Below are positions 12,455-23,960 of a DNA stretch of 64,000 nucleotides, one piece after another. The position numbers were made by a program, and so were the translations under genes. The notes below the pieces were generated by a model. The model ran no database searches, was not told where the DNA came from, and saw nothing but the letters and a program-made list of their open reading frames with translations. Positions within the stretch are counted from its first letter, which is position 1. The number at the start of each line of letters is the position of its first letter. Origin of the DNA: Lineus longissimus (taxonomy: Eukaryota > Nemertea > Pilidiophora > Heteronemertea > Lineidae); contig NC_088310.1 in the NCBI RefSeq assembly GCF_910592395.1, positions 13,337,501 to 13,401,500 on the forward strand. Reading direction: 5' to 3'.

Positions 12455-13934
12455 AATGAAATGGCCAGGGGCCATTGTGCTCATCCTAAGAATATCTAGT
12501 AGACAATCAAATCATACTAGTTACAGAAAGTGCTACAGTATCTAGCCAGATGGAAGTTCTGACCCTTGAAAAATAGGTGAAATCTAAAACCAGTATGATG
12601 TGATGTACATGTATCTTTGCAAAGAGTAGGCTACCTACCATAAAATTTTATCGAAAACAAGTCAATAACAATATTGCACCAGCAGTATCTGAGTCCTTAT
12701 TACACAAGTTTACAAATAATAATGCTATCTTAACATCATTAATATCCTTGTCTAGCAGTCACCAACACTACGAGTCCTAATGACACAAGTTCACCAATGC
12801 TATCTAAACATCATTCATATCCTAACCAGTTCTCTCTAAAGCAATGTCAAAATCAATATAACAGTGATGTCAAAATGACATCTCGTTTTTGTTCTTGCTC
12901 TCGAAGGAAAACATTAACCTCTTTTTATCAGGAAGACACCAAAACGCATTTGTCACCAACAGGGATATTTTACAGTATATTGAAAGTCTTCAAGATGGCA
13001 AAAGAAATACATATGTATTGTATGATTTGCACGTGTTGCTGAATAAAACATGCTGCAGCCCCTAGACCCCTAGCTCCTGACTATAGGCCACCGTCATCAC
13101 CGTTACGACGTCAATTTAAAGGCAAATCTATACAGATCAATGCAGAATGAAACGGCCGGGGGCCATTGTGCTCACCGTGAGTATATTTAGTAGACAATTA
13201 ATTCATGCTAGTTACAGAAAGTGCTACAGTATGAAGTGAAATGGAAGTTTTATTAGGTAAAATCAATGAATGGTCCAGGGACCATGTGCTCACCTCAGTT
13301 AATGTTAGTGCATGTCATTTGCAGTGGATGTACATGTCACATGGAAATTGGTTGACATCTAATCAACAGTTAAGGGAACAGGGTTTCGTTGAATTTTCAA
13401 GATGGCAGTCTGGCGGTCATATTTGTCATCAGATTAGATTGAAAACTTGGGATAACGTGAAGAGTACATAGATACATGATCACATGAAATTTGGTTGCAA
13501 TCCAATTATCAGTTTCAGAGTAAGAGGTCTTCGAATGTTTTTCAAGATGGCCGCCTGGCAGCCATATTAGGCGACAGATTTGACTGGAAATTTTTGACCT
13601 CCGTGACCTTGAAAAGTAGGTCAAATCAAAAACCCGGAGGATATATGATGTACTTTTGCTAGAAGTACCTACCATATTTTTTCAAAATTTTTCGACCGGT
13701 AATTCCGGGAGATATTGCATACTTTCACTTTTAACGTTTGGCCACCAGGTGGCCAAACCATGAAGCAAACCGGACCGAAACTTGGTCTCCAAGGTGTCAT
13801 TACATAAGGGTACATGTGTACCAAGTATCAACTCAATAGCTCTAACAGTTACGAAACGTGCCCTGCTAACGGACGCCGGACGACGACGACGGACACTGCG
13901 GTATTGTATAGACTCCCCTACGGTGAGCCAAAAA
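12455..13934 (+). repeat. R-family interspersed repeat, copy R1
   Basis: The typical start (CCAGGGGCCATTGTGCTCA) occurs at 12455 and again at 13147, so two copies or a 5' duplication are joined. The end is the family tail: GAC-rich microsatellite, then GACTCCCCTACGGTGAGCC. Inside are family marks: TTTTATCGAAAACAAGTCA (12640s), GACCTTGAAAAGTAGGTCAAA (13609-13629) and GGCCACCAGGTGGCC (13740-13754). No coding capacity. Confidence 0.8.
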
Positions 13935-13976
13935 ACAAATGTTTAAGAAAAGTCTGATCAGGCAAACTTGTGTCTT

Positions 13977-14706
13977 TCAATTGCCAAGAATGCATGGACT
14001 AATGAGGATAGCTTCATCCATGCATTCTGTGAAATCCTTAGCACCCTCGTAGGGCCACAGGCGCAAAATGATTGCTGGTCCACACGTGCTGCTGCCAGGA
14101 AATTTATGCTCAGGGTGCTGGTCAAATATCAAATTCGGCATTTTGTTCTCACCCCACCCAAGGATTGGTATATCTTCCAGGGCTGTAGCAAACCCCAAAA
14201 GATCTTTTGGTTTTGCTTTAGTTGAACCTGAAAAAAAGTTCGTCGTTTTGAGTTAAAAGGTGAGAAACTAATTTTATAAATAAGGCTAACTTGCAAATGA
14301 CAACATGACCATGTATGACAGATGAATGTTGCAGTGTCAGAATCAAGACTTTCCATTTCGAAAAATGTTGAGCTGGAGACTTCCGAAGAATTGATACAAA
14401 GTACGGTAAATGTCTCCAATTTATGGGTCAATTGCAGGTAATGTTATTGGTACTGTCAACAGTGGTCAAAGATTTATACCGGTATACTTACTATTAAATG
14501 GTAAAAAATGTCACAAGTACATGCCCCCCCTCCCCCCCCCCCCCCCCACGCACCAACACACACAACCAGTATTTACCTTTGTCCATGTCACCAATATATG
14601 TGACCCAGAACATCATCTGTGCTTCCTCAACCGCACAATGAATGGATCCCTCCTCCGAAAACAGCGGTTTGAAGAGGACCATTATGTCGTCTGCCTTCAC
14701 AAGCGG
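13977..14706 (-). CDS. HECT-type ubiquitin ligase domain, last two exons (partial)
   Basis: Two minus-strand exons, 14706-14577 and 14227-13977, have GT-AG borders and agreeing phase (1), ending in a TGA. The first reads KPLFSEEGS...EEAQMMFW, the second DLLGFATALEDIPILGWGEN, then KFPGSSTCGPAIILRLWPY and a final amphipathic helix. This is the C-lobe pattern of HECT domains: a glycine/proline turn, then (L/F)P.(A/S).TC, with the catalytic Cys that forms the ubiquitin thioester. It most resembles invertebrate G2E3-like HECT proteins. The usual C-terminal tail after the last helix is very short. No upstream exon was identified, so this may be a fragment of a decayed gene or of a domain carried by a mobile element. 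Confidence 0.72.
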
Positions 14707-16241
14707 CTGATCGGTAGGTACAAATAACACCCCATTCTGCTGTTGTTAAACGTTACACACTGGTAAGATGTTAGCATTGTTAACGCTGATCTGCGCGTCT
14801 ATTAGACATCCAGTATACGGCCGCGATAACATTTTAGCCTTGATCATCGAATGTTTTGTTGGTGCGATATCTTACTGTGATCGCACCCTTTTGTCGAATC
14901 GCGAAGTTCGTACGATAACTTATTCTCGTCGTTCAACCATCTATATTTGTTTACTTTTTTTGCGTTGTGTCTTGCATATGCGGTCTCAGCTTTGGAGGGC
15001 TTGGATCCCCGGCTAGGATACGACAGTGCCTGTTACACGTGTGGATAAGACGTCTTCTTTTGTCTCTTTAGGCCCCAAGTGCAGCCTCATTAGTAGAAGA
15101 CGACACCTGACTGCCGGTGTAGAAGTAAAAATTGCCCCCCTGGAAAAAGTGTCCTAGTGTGCAGTAGGCCTAATCAGTAACGCCAAACTCTCGCCCGCTA
15201 ATTCCGAGATGATGCGGTAGGCTGGGGCCTGCCCAGGACCAGCTCGCCAGTAGCACGTAAGGCCTACGCTGCAGATTGCCCTGCCTAATCACCCAACCGT
15301 TGGTTTGACGACCCTCTCGGCCGTCGACGCATCCCCTTCGACAAGGGCTGGCGGGCGGGCGTCGGCCTTTTGGCGCGGCGGCCAGCCCTAAACGTGCCCG
15401 TCAAAAACCTAAAAGGCCGGACCCCTTTTTACTTCCCCACCCACCCCGGCACCCACCCACTGGCCACATGCGCACAAGGGCTATGTCAATGTATACTATG
15501 CTGTTCACAGCCGGTGTAGAAGTAGAAAATGTCCCCTGGAAAAAGTGTCTGCACCTATTGTATTATGCTCGCTCACATGGCTCTATAGAGACCACGACCG
15601 TCAATAGCTTAGTATATAGCGAATTAAAGAATCCTTTGTTTCCCGGACATTCAATCCTAATCCTAGGACATTTAAACGGCTTCTAGACACCAGCCACATG
15701 CCCCCCCTCGCCCCCCCCCCCCCCGTCACCTCTCGTCCAGCCATCGCGCGCCCGCCGCGCGCCCGAGCGATCAGCTACCAGGACCACAAGGGATCGGTAA
15801 CAGGGTTGTACTCAGAGTTTAGGTACTCCTGCCCAGTCTCTGTGGTCAGTGTACGTATTACCACTACTGGCCAATCACGAGCCAGTCTCTCTAGACTCTA
15901 GCGCTGGAACTACTTTGAGATTGTTCCTGTAACCGAGGTTTGATTGCTCCGCTCTACCGCGAAACTCATGCACATGCATTTGGCGCCAATTTGGCCATTG
16001 CAATATTAATTTTCGAAAATCATGTTTTTGGAGGAATTTGAGTTGATCGATTGGTATATTTTAAAGGTATGAATACGATCTATGCATGCAGTAGGCTATA
16101 GCCTGATTCTAGCAAGCACTCTCTCTCGACTCAACTTAACTTTTCAGTTATGAGTAGGCCTAGGGCAAGCATTTTACACTACAGTATACACACTACACAA
16201 CACATGCAACATAACATGTCCAATACGTGTAGGCTAGGCCT
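14707..16241. other. non-coding, GC-rich patches
   Basis: No supportable gene. It contains GC-rich stretches at 15200-15470 and C tracts at 15703-15724. TAGGCCTA-like palindromes recur from 15165 to 17000. Confidence 0.5.
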
Positions 16242-16786
16242 CAGGGCCGTATTTAGAGGGGGGCAGGGGGCAGCTGCCCCCCCCCCCCCCTGTGCAATAA
16301 ATGTTGAAAAAAAATTTTCAGACAGTAATAAAAAGACAAACTAATCTTAGCCATAGCTTTACCAGCATGATAGCAGCATATGGATAGCAGATGTTATCAA
16401 CTCAGGTGCAACCCTTATAATCTGACCAGTCCAGTGCCCTGACCCTAGTCTTCTATGGTTATACACAATGATGCAACATTAGGTAAAGACTAGCTTGTTA
16501 TTGCTTGTTAACGGTATCCTGCACAATTAAAACTATGAAAATTAACATTTTCTGTCCAAATGTGGTATTTTCGTAAAATACTTCATAAAAGTGGTCCTTT
16601 TTTAGAGTAAAAATACTATTGATTCACACTTCCAAATGCCAGGAAAATGCCATTTCAGACCTTTTATTTTCAAATTTTTCTGGGACCCCCCCCCCCCATT
16701 CGGATGCGCCTGCGGCGCATGCAGATCGCCTTCGGCGATCTGCACCCACTGCCCCCCCCTGGACAAAAAAGTTAAATACGGCCCTG
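16242..16786. mobile_element. hAT-like MITE with twin hairpins
   Basis: The ends are CAGGGCCGTATTTAG and its inverse TTAAATACGGCCCTG, typical of short CAGGG-ended elements often assigned to hAT. Poly-G/poly-C tracts lie just inside both ends. Two adjacent perfect hairpins sit at 16704-16720 (7-bp stem, 3-nt loop) and 16721-16743 (10-bp stem, 3-nt loop). No clear 8-bp target duplication was found. No coding capacity. Confidence 0.75.
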
Positions 16787-17550
16787 GGCCTATGACGGCT
16801 ATGGTGTTGGCTAGCCTACCACCACCATGATGGACCATGCTGTTGTCACAATAAGTCCACAACAATTATAATTAAATACTTCCATGATGGCATGAGCTAT
16901 ATAATGAGGCTTGGGCCTAGCCCTTAGGCCTAGGATCAAGGGTGGGTAGGCCCTAGCCATTCTTGATTCTAATCTAGCCTACCCTAGTAGCCCCTGCATC
17001 AGCCATGCCATGGCCGGCCGCCATCCGTGACCATGGGCCATGCCCTGGGGCTGGACATCATGGCTGGCAGTGGCATTAGGTAAGCTAGACATGCTAGAGG
17101 CCTTCTACCAAACTGGATTTCAGTACATGTACAACTATAAGCAGATGGCAGAAAGGCTGGCGGTACGTTTTAGATTACCCACAAGTCCGTCTGTGTCCCC
17201 CCTGTGAATAATTTAACGATCCACCAATGAGAAAGTCGCATTCAAACTCTGAACTCGGCCTATTTCATGGTTTGGCCATGTGGGCTCCGGACATCCACAA
17301 TGTTTGTATTGGTAAAATAATTCTCTGAAAACAGGGATGGTGCAGACTGGTATAGGCCCACTAATTACGCATGAAACAAACAGAGTTGAGGTTTCAATGA
17401 TAGGGTTCAAACGATGATGTCTATTTACGTCATAGAATTCTAAATCTTTGCTATTTCAGGTGTTGAAATGAAGAAAGGTCGAATTTCTTTTAAGTATCAA
17501 GTAGCGGGTAAAGGAAATCACTTGAAGACGCGAAGTCTTCCTTACCGCCC
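16787..17550. other. non-coding, nothing recognised
   Basis: Repeated TAGGCCTAG-like words to about 17000, then ordinary sequence. No gene seen. Confidence 0.5.
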
Positions 17551-18017
17551 TATGGGCGGTTATTACCGCAAATAAAGACAAACCAAAGCAAAGACACTTG
17601 TGTAGCATATCAAGGACACGTAGATTGATACTCCTATGTGTGCCACATCAAAGACATCTGGACCATACACCACATCAAAGATAACGATGCGAAGTCAACA
17701 GGCGGCGCCACCGTCTTGGGAAAAGTAAAAACGATTTCGACAACTATAGGTTTTTGTTGATATAAGCGACTATTTTTATTTTTATAATCATTTTTTTCTC
17801 GCAGTGAATTTTTTATTAATTGATTCAACTTCAATAAGTTAAATGAGAAGAAAAATGAATATCTCGACTTGAAAAAAAAAATTAATTTTAAATTTTTTTT
17901 CTTGACTTGAAAAAAAATATCTTGACTAGAAAAAAATCATTTCGACTAGAAAAAAATCATTTCGACTTTTTGAAGCAAACGGCTTGCCATAGGAGAGAGG
18001 TGGCAAATAACAACAAC

Positions 18018-18240
18018 TGTTGTAGACTTTAGTGTGGTTCTTATTTCGGAACAAACTATGACTTGATTGGTGCTGCCACCTATACTAAGTTTGTAACTTG
18101 TAGTATACATGCTTGCTTATGTGTAGTATACATGCTTGCTTATGTGTGGTATGAATAAATAAAGTGACTCAGCAAAAGGAACCCATGTTGTCCAATCTCT
18201 TTCAATTCGCTCCGACAATATCAAGCTGGAGTCCGCAAAA
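18018..18240 (+). repeat. 5' LTR of the BEL element
   Basis: Starts TGTTGTAGACTTTAGTG and ends GGAGTCCGCAAAA. Contains a tandem pair of a unit of about 22 bp (GTAGTATACATGCTTGCTTAT) and an AATAAA polyadenylation signal. Confidence 0.92.
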
Positions 18241-18241
18241 T

Positions 18242-18280
18242 TGGTGCCGAAACCCGGGATCGAACCAGGGACCTTTAGAT
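18242..18280 (+). promoter_or_regulatory. primer-binding site, 39-nt match to tRNA-Phe
   Basis: The stretch starts TGGTGCCGAAACCCGGGA one base after the LTR. From my knowledge of animal tRNA-Phe(GAA), all 39 nt are complementary to its 3' half: CCA end, acceptor strand GCCGAAA, T arm, variable loop and the 3' strand of the anticodon stem. The match stops at tRNA nucleotide 38, next to position 37. Usual primer sites use about 18 nt. Confidence 0.85.
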
Positions 18281-18322
18281 AAGTATATTGTAAACCATTT
18301 GAGTCACATTTTAAAACTGAAG

Positions 18323-19996
18323 ATGCCGGATGAGGACAGTATAAAGAGATTGAAAAAGTCTAGAGCGGCATGTAAAGGCTGGTGCACCCGAACCAAGATG
18401 GCGATTGACCAAACTTTGAGTGAGGTACCAGTAAACCTGTGCAGATTAAAGGAGGACATGAAAGAGTTTGAGCAGTTTTTAAGAAAAGTGGACAATATTC
18501 AAACAGAAATAGAGTGTGAATTAGACGAAAAAGAATTAGCAGCTGAGATCGATTCGCACGGTGCGTGGCGGGACGCAGTTAAGAAGTCGTACCGTACAGC
18601 ACAGGAACTTTTAGAAACACACGTGCATAAAAAGGAGCCGTTGAGTCCTAGTGTTGGTGCGAGTACAAAAGTAGTTAAAACTGTGAGTTCCTGTCAGGCA
18701 AAGCTACCTAAGTTGGAACTACCACGTTTCTCTGGAGTGCTGACAGAATGGCAGGCATTCTATGAAAAGTTTGTGACAATAATACATGACAATAGAGACA
18801 TTCCTGTCGTAACAAAATTCGCATACCTGACCTCTCTCCTAGAGGGGGAGGCGAAGTCAGTGGTGACAGGTCTGAGCATCACAAAAGATAACTATAGTGC
18901 TGCTATCGAGCTCCTGAGGGAGCGATTTGACAATAGGGATCGACTGATATTTTCCCATATCCAAGCCTTGCTGAATGTTTCGCTACCGTATCCGACTGTT
19001 CGAGGTTTGTGGTCCCTACAGGACACAATACAGACACATGTTAGAAATTTGGAGTCCCTCGGTGTCAATGGGGGAACGTATGGTCTGTTTCTCACGCCAC
19101 TCATCTTGTCTAGACTGCCCAATGATATCAGAATGGAGTGGGCTCGAAATGGTGCTGGGAAAGAGAGCGACTTGATTGGTCTTTTGGAATTTCTTAAATT
19201 GGAAATTCAACGTCGTGAACGAGCAGAGACATTCAAAGACATGAATTTATCAGCACAACCGAGTGCATGTGCATCGCCTTCGTTGAGCAAGCAGACAGTT
19301 AAGCAACGAGTTCCTACTGCCTCAGCAATGTTCAGCAGTGGGGAGAATTCGAATAGTGACAGTAACAACTGTGTGTTTTGTTCCAAAAAACATCCGTCTG
19401 ATAAATGCTGGGATGTGAAGAAAATATCGCTTAGTGAACGCCACAAGTTGATCAAAGACAGTGGAGCGTGTTTTCGCTGCCTTTTGAGAGGTCACCTGGC
19501 AAAAGGTTGCATGGCCAGATGTAGGGCTTGCAAAGGTAAGCACAATGAACTTCTGTGTGATCCGAGTAGGAGAGCTGCTCAGAAGAATCCCTCCAATTCA
19601 GGTCAGTCTGGGGCTGCAGATCGGAACTCCATGAAACCGGTCACATCGCATGTAGGTGTGTCCTGTTCTACCGAGGGGGTTTTGACTGTACCCCAGGTTG
19701 CCCGCGTCCTCGTTAAAGGCGAGAGGGGTTCAGCTGAAGCAACTGTTATGTTCGACTCTGGGTCTGATACCTCATGTGTTTGTTCTGATTTTGTAGAGAA
19801 AATCGGTCCTAAGTGGGTGACTGCCAAAAACATGTCCTTTGCAGCCTTTGGTGCAAGTTCTTCATCAGCCAGTAAGGTACATAATGTATACAGCCTGGAT
19901 ATGCAGGCAAATGACGGTGTCACAAGATCACTTAATGTTGTCAAAGTGAAAGCGATTAGTCCACCTATGGACCAAGGGTACCAAACCACTTATTGA
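18323..19996 (+). pseudogene. BEL gag-protease reading frame
   Basis: The first ATG downstream of the primer site gives a 557-codon frame. It has a helical N-terminal part, a DUF1759-type Gag domain (LPKLELPRFSG..EWQAFYEKF, about residues 130-270), cysteine/histidine knuckles (CVFCSKKHPSDKCW and CFRCLLRGHLAKGC, about residues 350-420) and an aspartic protease region (MFDSGSDTSC, about residue 480). The frame hits TGA at 19994-19996 just where the protease should continue; the continuation lies in another frame. I see no classic slippery heptamer, so a mutation is more likely than programmed frameshifting. Confidence 0.9.
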
Positions 19997-21939
19997 AATC
20001 ACTTGGTCATCTGAACATAGCAGATGACTACAACACGGATAAAAAAGTCACAGTTGACATCTTGATTGGCCTTGACATGTATTGGAAATTTGTTAAACAG
20101 GGTTTCATACAGGTCACCACTGGTCTTGTAGCTCAAGACACCATCTTTGGGTGGGTATTGTCTGGGTCTTACTCAAATGGTCTGATTGAGACACCAAGCC
20201 AGTCAACTGCTATGGTCAGTCATGTTAGTGTTAGTCATAATTTACTGAATTTGTCAGATATTCCAGACGCGACGCTCTCCAAGTTTTGGGACCTAGAGTC
20301 CATTGGTGTGACCGATAACGGAGAGTCGAGTCTTGGAACAGATATGATAATCATGAAACAATTCACTGAAACGGTTGAGTTCAAAGATGATAGGTATGTA
20401 GTTAGACTTCCATGGAAAGAAGGTGCTAAGCCATTGCTGTTGAATAATAGAAATTCGGCAGAAGGCCGGTTACAAAGTTTAAACTGTAAACTCTCTAAGA
20501 ACCCAGTGTTAAGGGGTCGGTATGATGAAGCCTTGGTCGAACTAGAGACTCTTGGAATCGTTCAGGAAGTACCTCCGGCAGAAATTGTACCAAATGATGA
20601 GCGCCCCGTATTTTATCTACCCCATTTCCCAGTCATAAAAGAGTCAAAGTTGACTACCAAAATTCGACCTGTCTTTGACGCCTCAGCTAAGGGGGCTAAC
20701 GGAGTGTCACTGAATGATTGCATTGAGTCAGGACCCAACTTGTTGCCAGGTCTATTAGACATTCTGATCAGATTCAGACGATGGCGGGTGGCGATGACCA
20801 GTGACATCACCAAAGCTTTCCTACAGATTGCCGTCAACAAGGAAGATCAGGATGTCCATCGCTTCCTGTGGACAGAAGATGGGAAAGATAGGGTGATGAA
20901 ATTCTTGCGTGTCCCATTTGGCAATACAGCCAGTCCATTTCTCTTAAATGCCACCATCCGCCTCCATCTGTCTCAGTACTCTGATTCTGAAACCTCTACT
21001 GCTGTCGAGGAACTGAAGGAAAATTTGTATGTTGATGATTGGATCACTGGGGCTGATTATGAAGATGAGACTTGTGAGTTGTTTCGTAATGGTCAAAAGA
21101 TTCTAAAAGAAGGTAGTCTGTCATTGGCAAAGTGCAACTCTAACAATGAGGTAATCAAAGACATGTTCATACACGAGTTTGATTCTCACTCTGGTACTGT
21201 ATCAACAAAGATACTTGGGTTGAAGTGGTTGAAAACAGAAGACTGTTTTGCATTTGATGGAGTTGACATCCCTACACAGATTGTCACAACCAAAAGAGTT
21301 GTTTTGAGCTTCATAGCGAGGTTGTTTGACCCGTTTGGTTTCTTGTCACCCTACATCATGTATCTCAAAATTTTGTTGCAAGAAATATGTTTGTTGAAAC
21401 TGGATTGGGATGACAATGTTCCAGCCCCACTTCATGATAGGTTTATGAGATGGGTGCAAGGTTTGACTGAGGTACAACAGTGGAGAATTCCAAGACGCTA
21501 CGGCTTGTCATTGTGGTCAAATTTGACTGGAGTTGAGGTTCATGGGTTTGATGATGCCTCAGAACAAGGTTACGGAGCTGTGGTATACCTGCGCATTCCC
21601 TGTTCATATGGTAGCTATGAGGTTTCACTAGTCACATCCAGGGCTAGAGTTACACCAGTAAAAAAGGTTTCACTCCCAAGATTAGAATTACTTGGTGCTC
21701 TGTTGTGTGCTCGTGTGGTCAGCTTCGTGCTGAAAGCCTTGAAACTTCCATCTGACACAATGTGTAGGTATTGGACAGACTCTACTGTAGCTCTAGGTTG
21801 GATTAAAGGTAAACATTCTCGTTGGAAAACTTTCGTTGCTAACCGAGTTCTTGAAATTCAAGAACTGACAGATGTTGAACAGTTTTTGCAGGAGAATTGG
21901 TCTCCTCCAAACAGTGGTTGTCGGGACCTAGTTGGCTAG
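19978..21939 (+). pseudogene. BEL reverse transcriptase-RNase H reading frame
   Basis: It opens with the end of the protease region (ADDYNTDKKVTVDILIGLD), then the BEL-type reverse transcriptase (FDASAKGANGVSLNDC; catalytic YVDD in LYVDDWITGADYEDE) and RNase H (RYWTDSTVALGWIKG). It ends in a stop at 21937-21939 where the frame has shifted again. It acts, when intact, in copying the element's RNA inside a Gag particle. Confidence 0.92.
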
Positions 21940-22871
21940 CTGGATCATTAGTACTGGGCAAAGACAAAGTGATGTTTGATCAGGTAGAGCGGTTCCTTCA
22001 GCCAGAAACTGTGGCCATTGTAAATGTAGCTAGAGTGTGGTTGCCAGAAGATGTTCTCAAAGTTGAGAGATGGGGTACACTTGAGAAAGCAATTAGAATC
22101 ACAGCTTGGGTCGTGAGAGTACTCCAAAACATGGATAAAACAAAGCAACATGTCTCTGGAAAATTGTCCTTACAAGAGTGTGCAACGGCAAAACAGATAT
22201 TGTTGAAACACGTGCAGAGTGTGGCATATAGTGCTGAGATTGAAACAGGTATCAGACCTCTGACTCCATCTCATTTTCTGTTGGGCAAACACACTAGCTA
22301 CCAAACTGCTGTGTCTGAGGATGAAAGGGTCATCTCTCAGGAAATTCTCACTGAAAGTCAATTGATACGTCAGAGACAAATTGACCTGTTTTGGTCAGTT
22401 TGGTCCAAAGATTATGTGCGCAATCTCCCACCGACTGTCAACAAACATCAGGCAAAAGGTAGTTTAGACATAGGTCATATGGTTCTGATTCAGGAAGACA
22501 ACACCCCTAGGATGCAGTGGCCTATTGGAGTGGTCACTAAACTCTTCCCAGGAAGAGATGGTTTGGTCAGAAGTGTTGAGTTGAAAACCAAAGGTGGTAC
22601 TGTTGTGAGGTCAGTACAGAGACTGCATGATCTTGAAGTGCATGTACAGGCTGAACAAGATGGAGACAGTAAAAACATTACCCCATTAGCGGTAGTTCAA
22701 AAAAAGACTGCTCCATCAGTTCATTCTAATACAGGTCAGGGTAAGGCAGGGAAAACTGACACAGCAACTGGTGCACAGAGCACTCATAATACCAGTAACC
22801 AACTAAAAGACAAGGCTGTGAAGACACGTCTGGGGAGAGTGATCAAACCCAAAAAGAGATTGGATGTGTAG
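21897..22871 (+). pseudogene. BEL integrase remnant, catalytic core deleted
   Basis: It starts in a third frame with the linker WLSGPSWLAGS, then the N-terminal integrase region (LKVERWGTLEKAIRITAWVV, SLQECATAKQILLKHVQ). Near 22240-22252 it jumps directly to RPLTPSHFLLG, which in BEL elements lies after the DDE core, and continues through the C-terminal domain (LIRQRQIDLFWSVWSKDYV). The zinc-binding and DDE catalytic parts, normally about 280 residues, are absent. The protein could not catalyse insertion. Confidence 0.9.
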
Positions 22872-23733
22872 ACATGGGTGATTTACTCTAAAGATGTGTC
22901 TATGAGATGCGTTATAATCCACATGTACTGTGATAAAAGAACTATTTGTGTCGCTGTGTGATAAACTTTCATGACTGTGAATTGGGCTTCAGGTTAAATG
23001 TGTGATAAAATTTGTTAGTCTGAGTAATCGGTACAAAATACAAAAAAAAGTTTACACTGTGTTTGTTCAAATGTTTGTGTCACTGTTTGTGAATTTTAGT
23101 TGTCTGTAAGTATGTTATCTGTAGGTAATGTTGATGTCATATGTTGGTGTGTATAGAATCTGGGAAAAGTTGTTTAAAACAGTATGAAGATTTAAGTATA
23201 CTGCAATGTTTTAAAGAAATAGTAGTTCCATTGTAGTATAAAATATTGAGCGTTTGTCTCTCAGACAACCATAGAAGTATAATTGTGTGTAAAATTAGGA
23301 AATGTAAAAAAAAAAAAAGTACACTATCTTTGATTGATGAACAGAAGAAACATGTAGACTTCATCAAATCTGTTAAAAGGTATGTGTTACCGAAGTAAAT
23401 AAGTCCATGTGTAATGGCACAAGATGTATAAGTGAAACAAGCATAGCTCTCCCAACAGTTGTAAGCACAGAATCAAAAGAATAAGTGAAGTAAGATGTAC
23501 TGTATAAGTCCGGATTGACATTGCATTTGACAATGACAAATCAGAAGTTAAGCTTAGTTCAGTAATTCAGAAATTTATTGAGTTAAAGTTAAGTGTTTAG
23601 TTTAGTTGTTTAAGTGTTTAAATGTTAATTAGTAATGTCCGTCAATACTGAAATTTATATTATCCTTGCAAAGAGTGCCATAAATGTATATTAAGCAAAG
23701 ATGAAAGTATTGGATCCTCCAATGGGGGGAGAA
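22872..23733 (+). other. BEL 3' non-coding region and purine tract
   Basis: AT-rich non-coding sequence between the last stop and the 3' LTR. The polypurine tract is at 23721-23733. Confidence 0.7.
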
Positions 23734-23960
23734 TGTTGTAGACTTTAGTGTGGTTCTTATTTCGGAACAAACTATAGCTGACTTGATTGGTGCTGCCACC
23801 TATACTAAGTTTGTAATTTGTAGTATACATGCTTGCTTATGTGTAGTATACATGCTTGCTTATGTGTAGTATGAATAAATAAAGTGACTCGGCAAAAGGA
23901 ACCCATGTTGTCCAATCTCTTTGAATTCGCTCCGACAATATCAAGCTGGAGTCCGCAAAA
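23734..23960 (+). repeat. 3' LTR of the BEL element
   Basis: 227 bp against 223 bp for the 5' LTR. Differences seen: a 4-nt insertion (AGCT near 23777) and about four substitutions. Flanked on the right by the target copy ACAAC. Confidence 0.92.

Larger units (their letters stand above)
18018..23960 (+). mobile_element. BEL/Pao LTR retrotransposon, 5.9 kb, integrase core lost
   Basis: Two similar LTRs (18018-18240 and 23734-23960) enclose gag-protease, reverse transcriptase-RNase H and integrase remnants in BEL order. ACAAC on both sides (18013-18017, 23961-23965) is a 5-bp target duplication. A primer-binding site follows the 5' LTR and a purine tract (AATGGGGGGAGAA, 23721-23733) precedes the 3' LTR. 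The coding part is broken into three frames and the DDE integrase core is missing, which explains the short length. LTRs differ by about four substitutions and one 4-nt indel, so insertion was fairly recent. Confidence 0.95.

Noticed and set aside
13968-14225. 85-residue plus-strand frame
   Set aside because: Antisense to the HECT exon, which has splice signals and the conserved catalytic motif.
18242-18280. A tRNA-Phe gene or fragment on the minus strand
   Set aside because: Only the 3' half is present, it abuts the LTR exactly where a primer site should be, and there is no A box or 5' half.
19960-19996. Programmed frameshift between BEL gag-protease and reverse transcriptase
   Set aside because: No slippery heptamer or evident downstream structure at the overlap, and a second frame break and a large deletion occur in the same copy.
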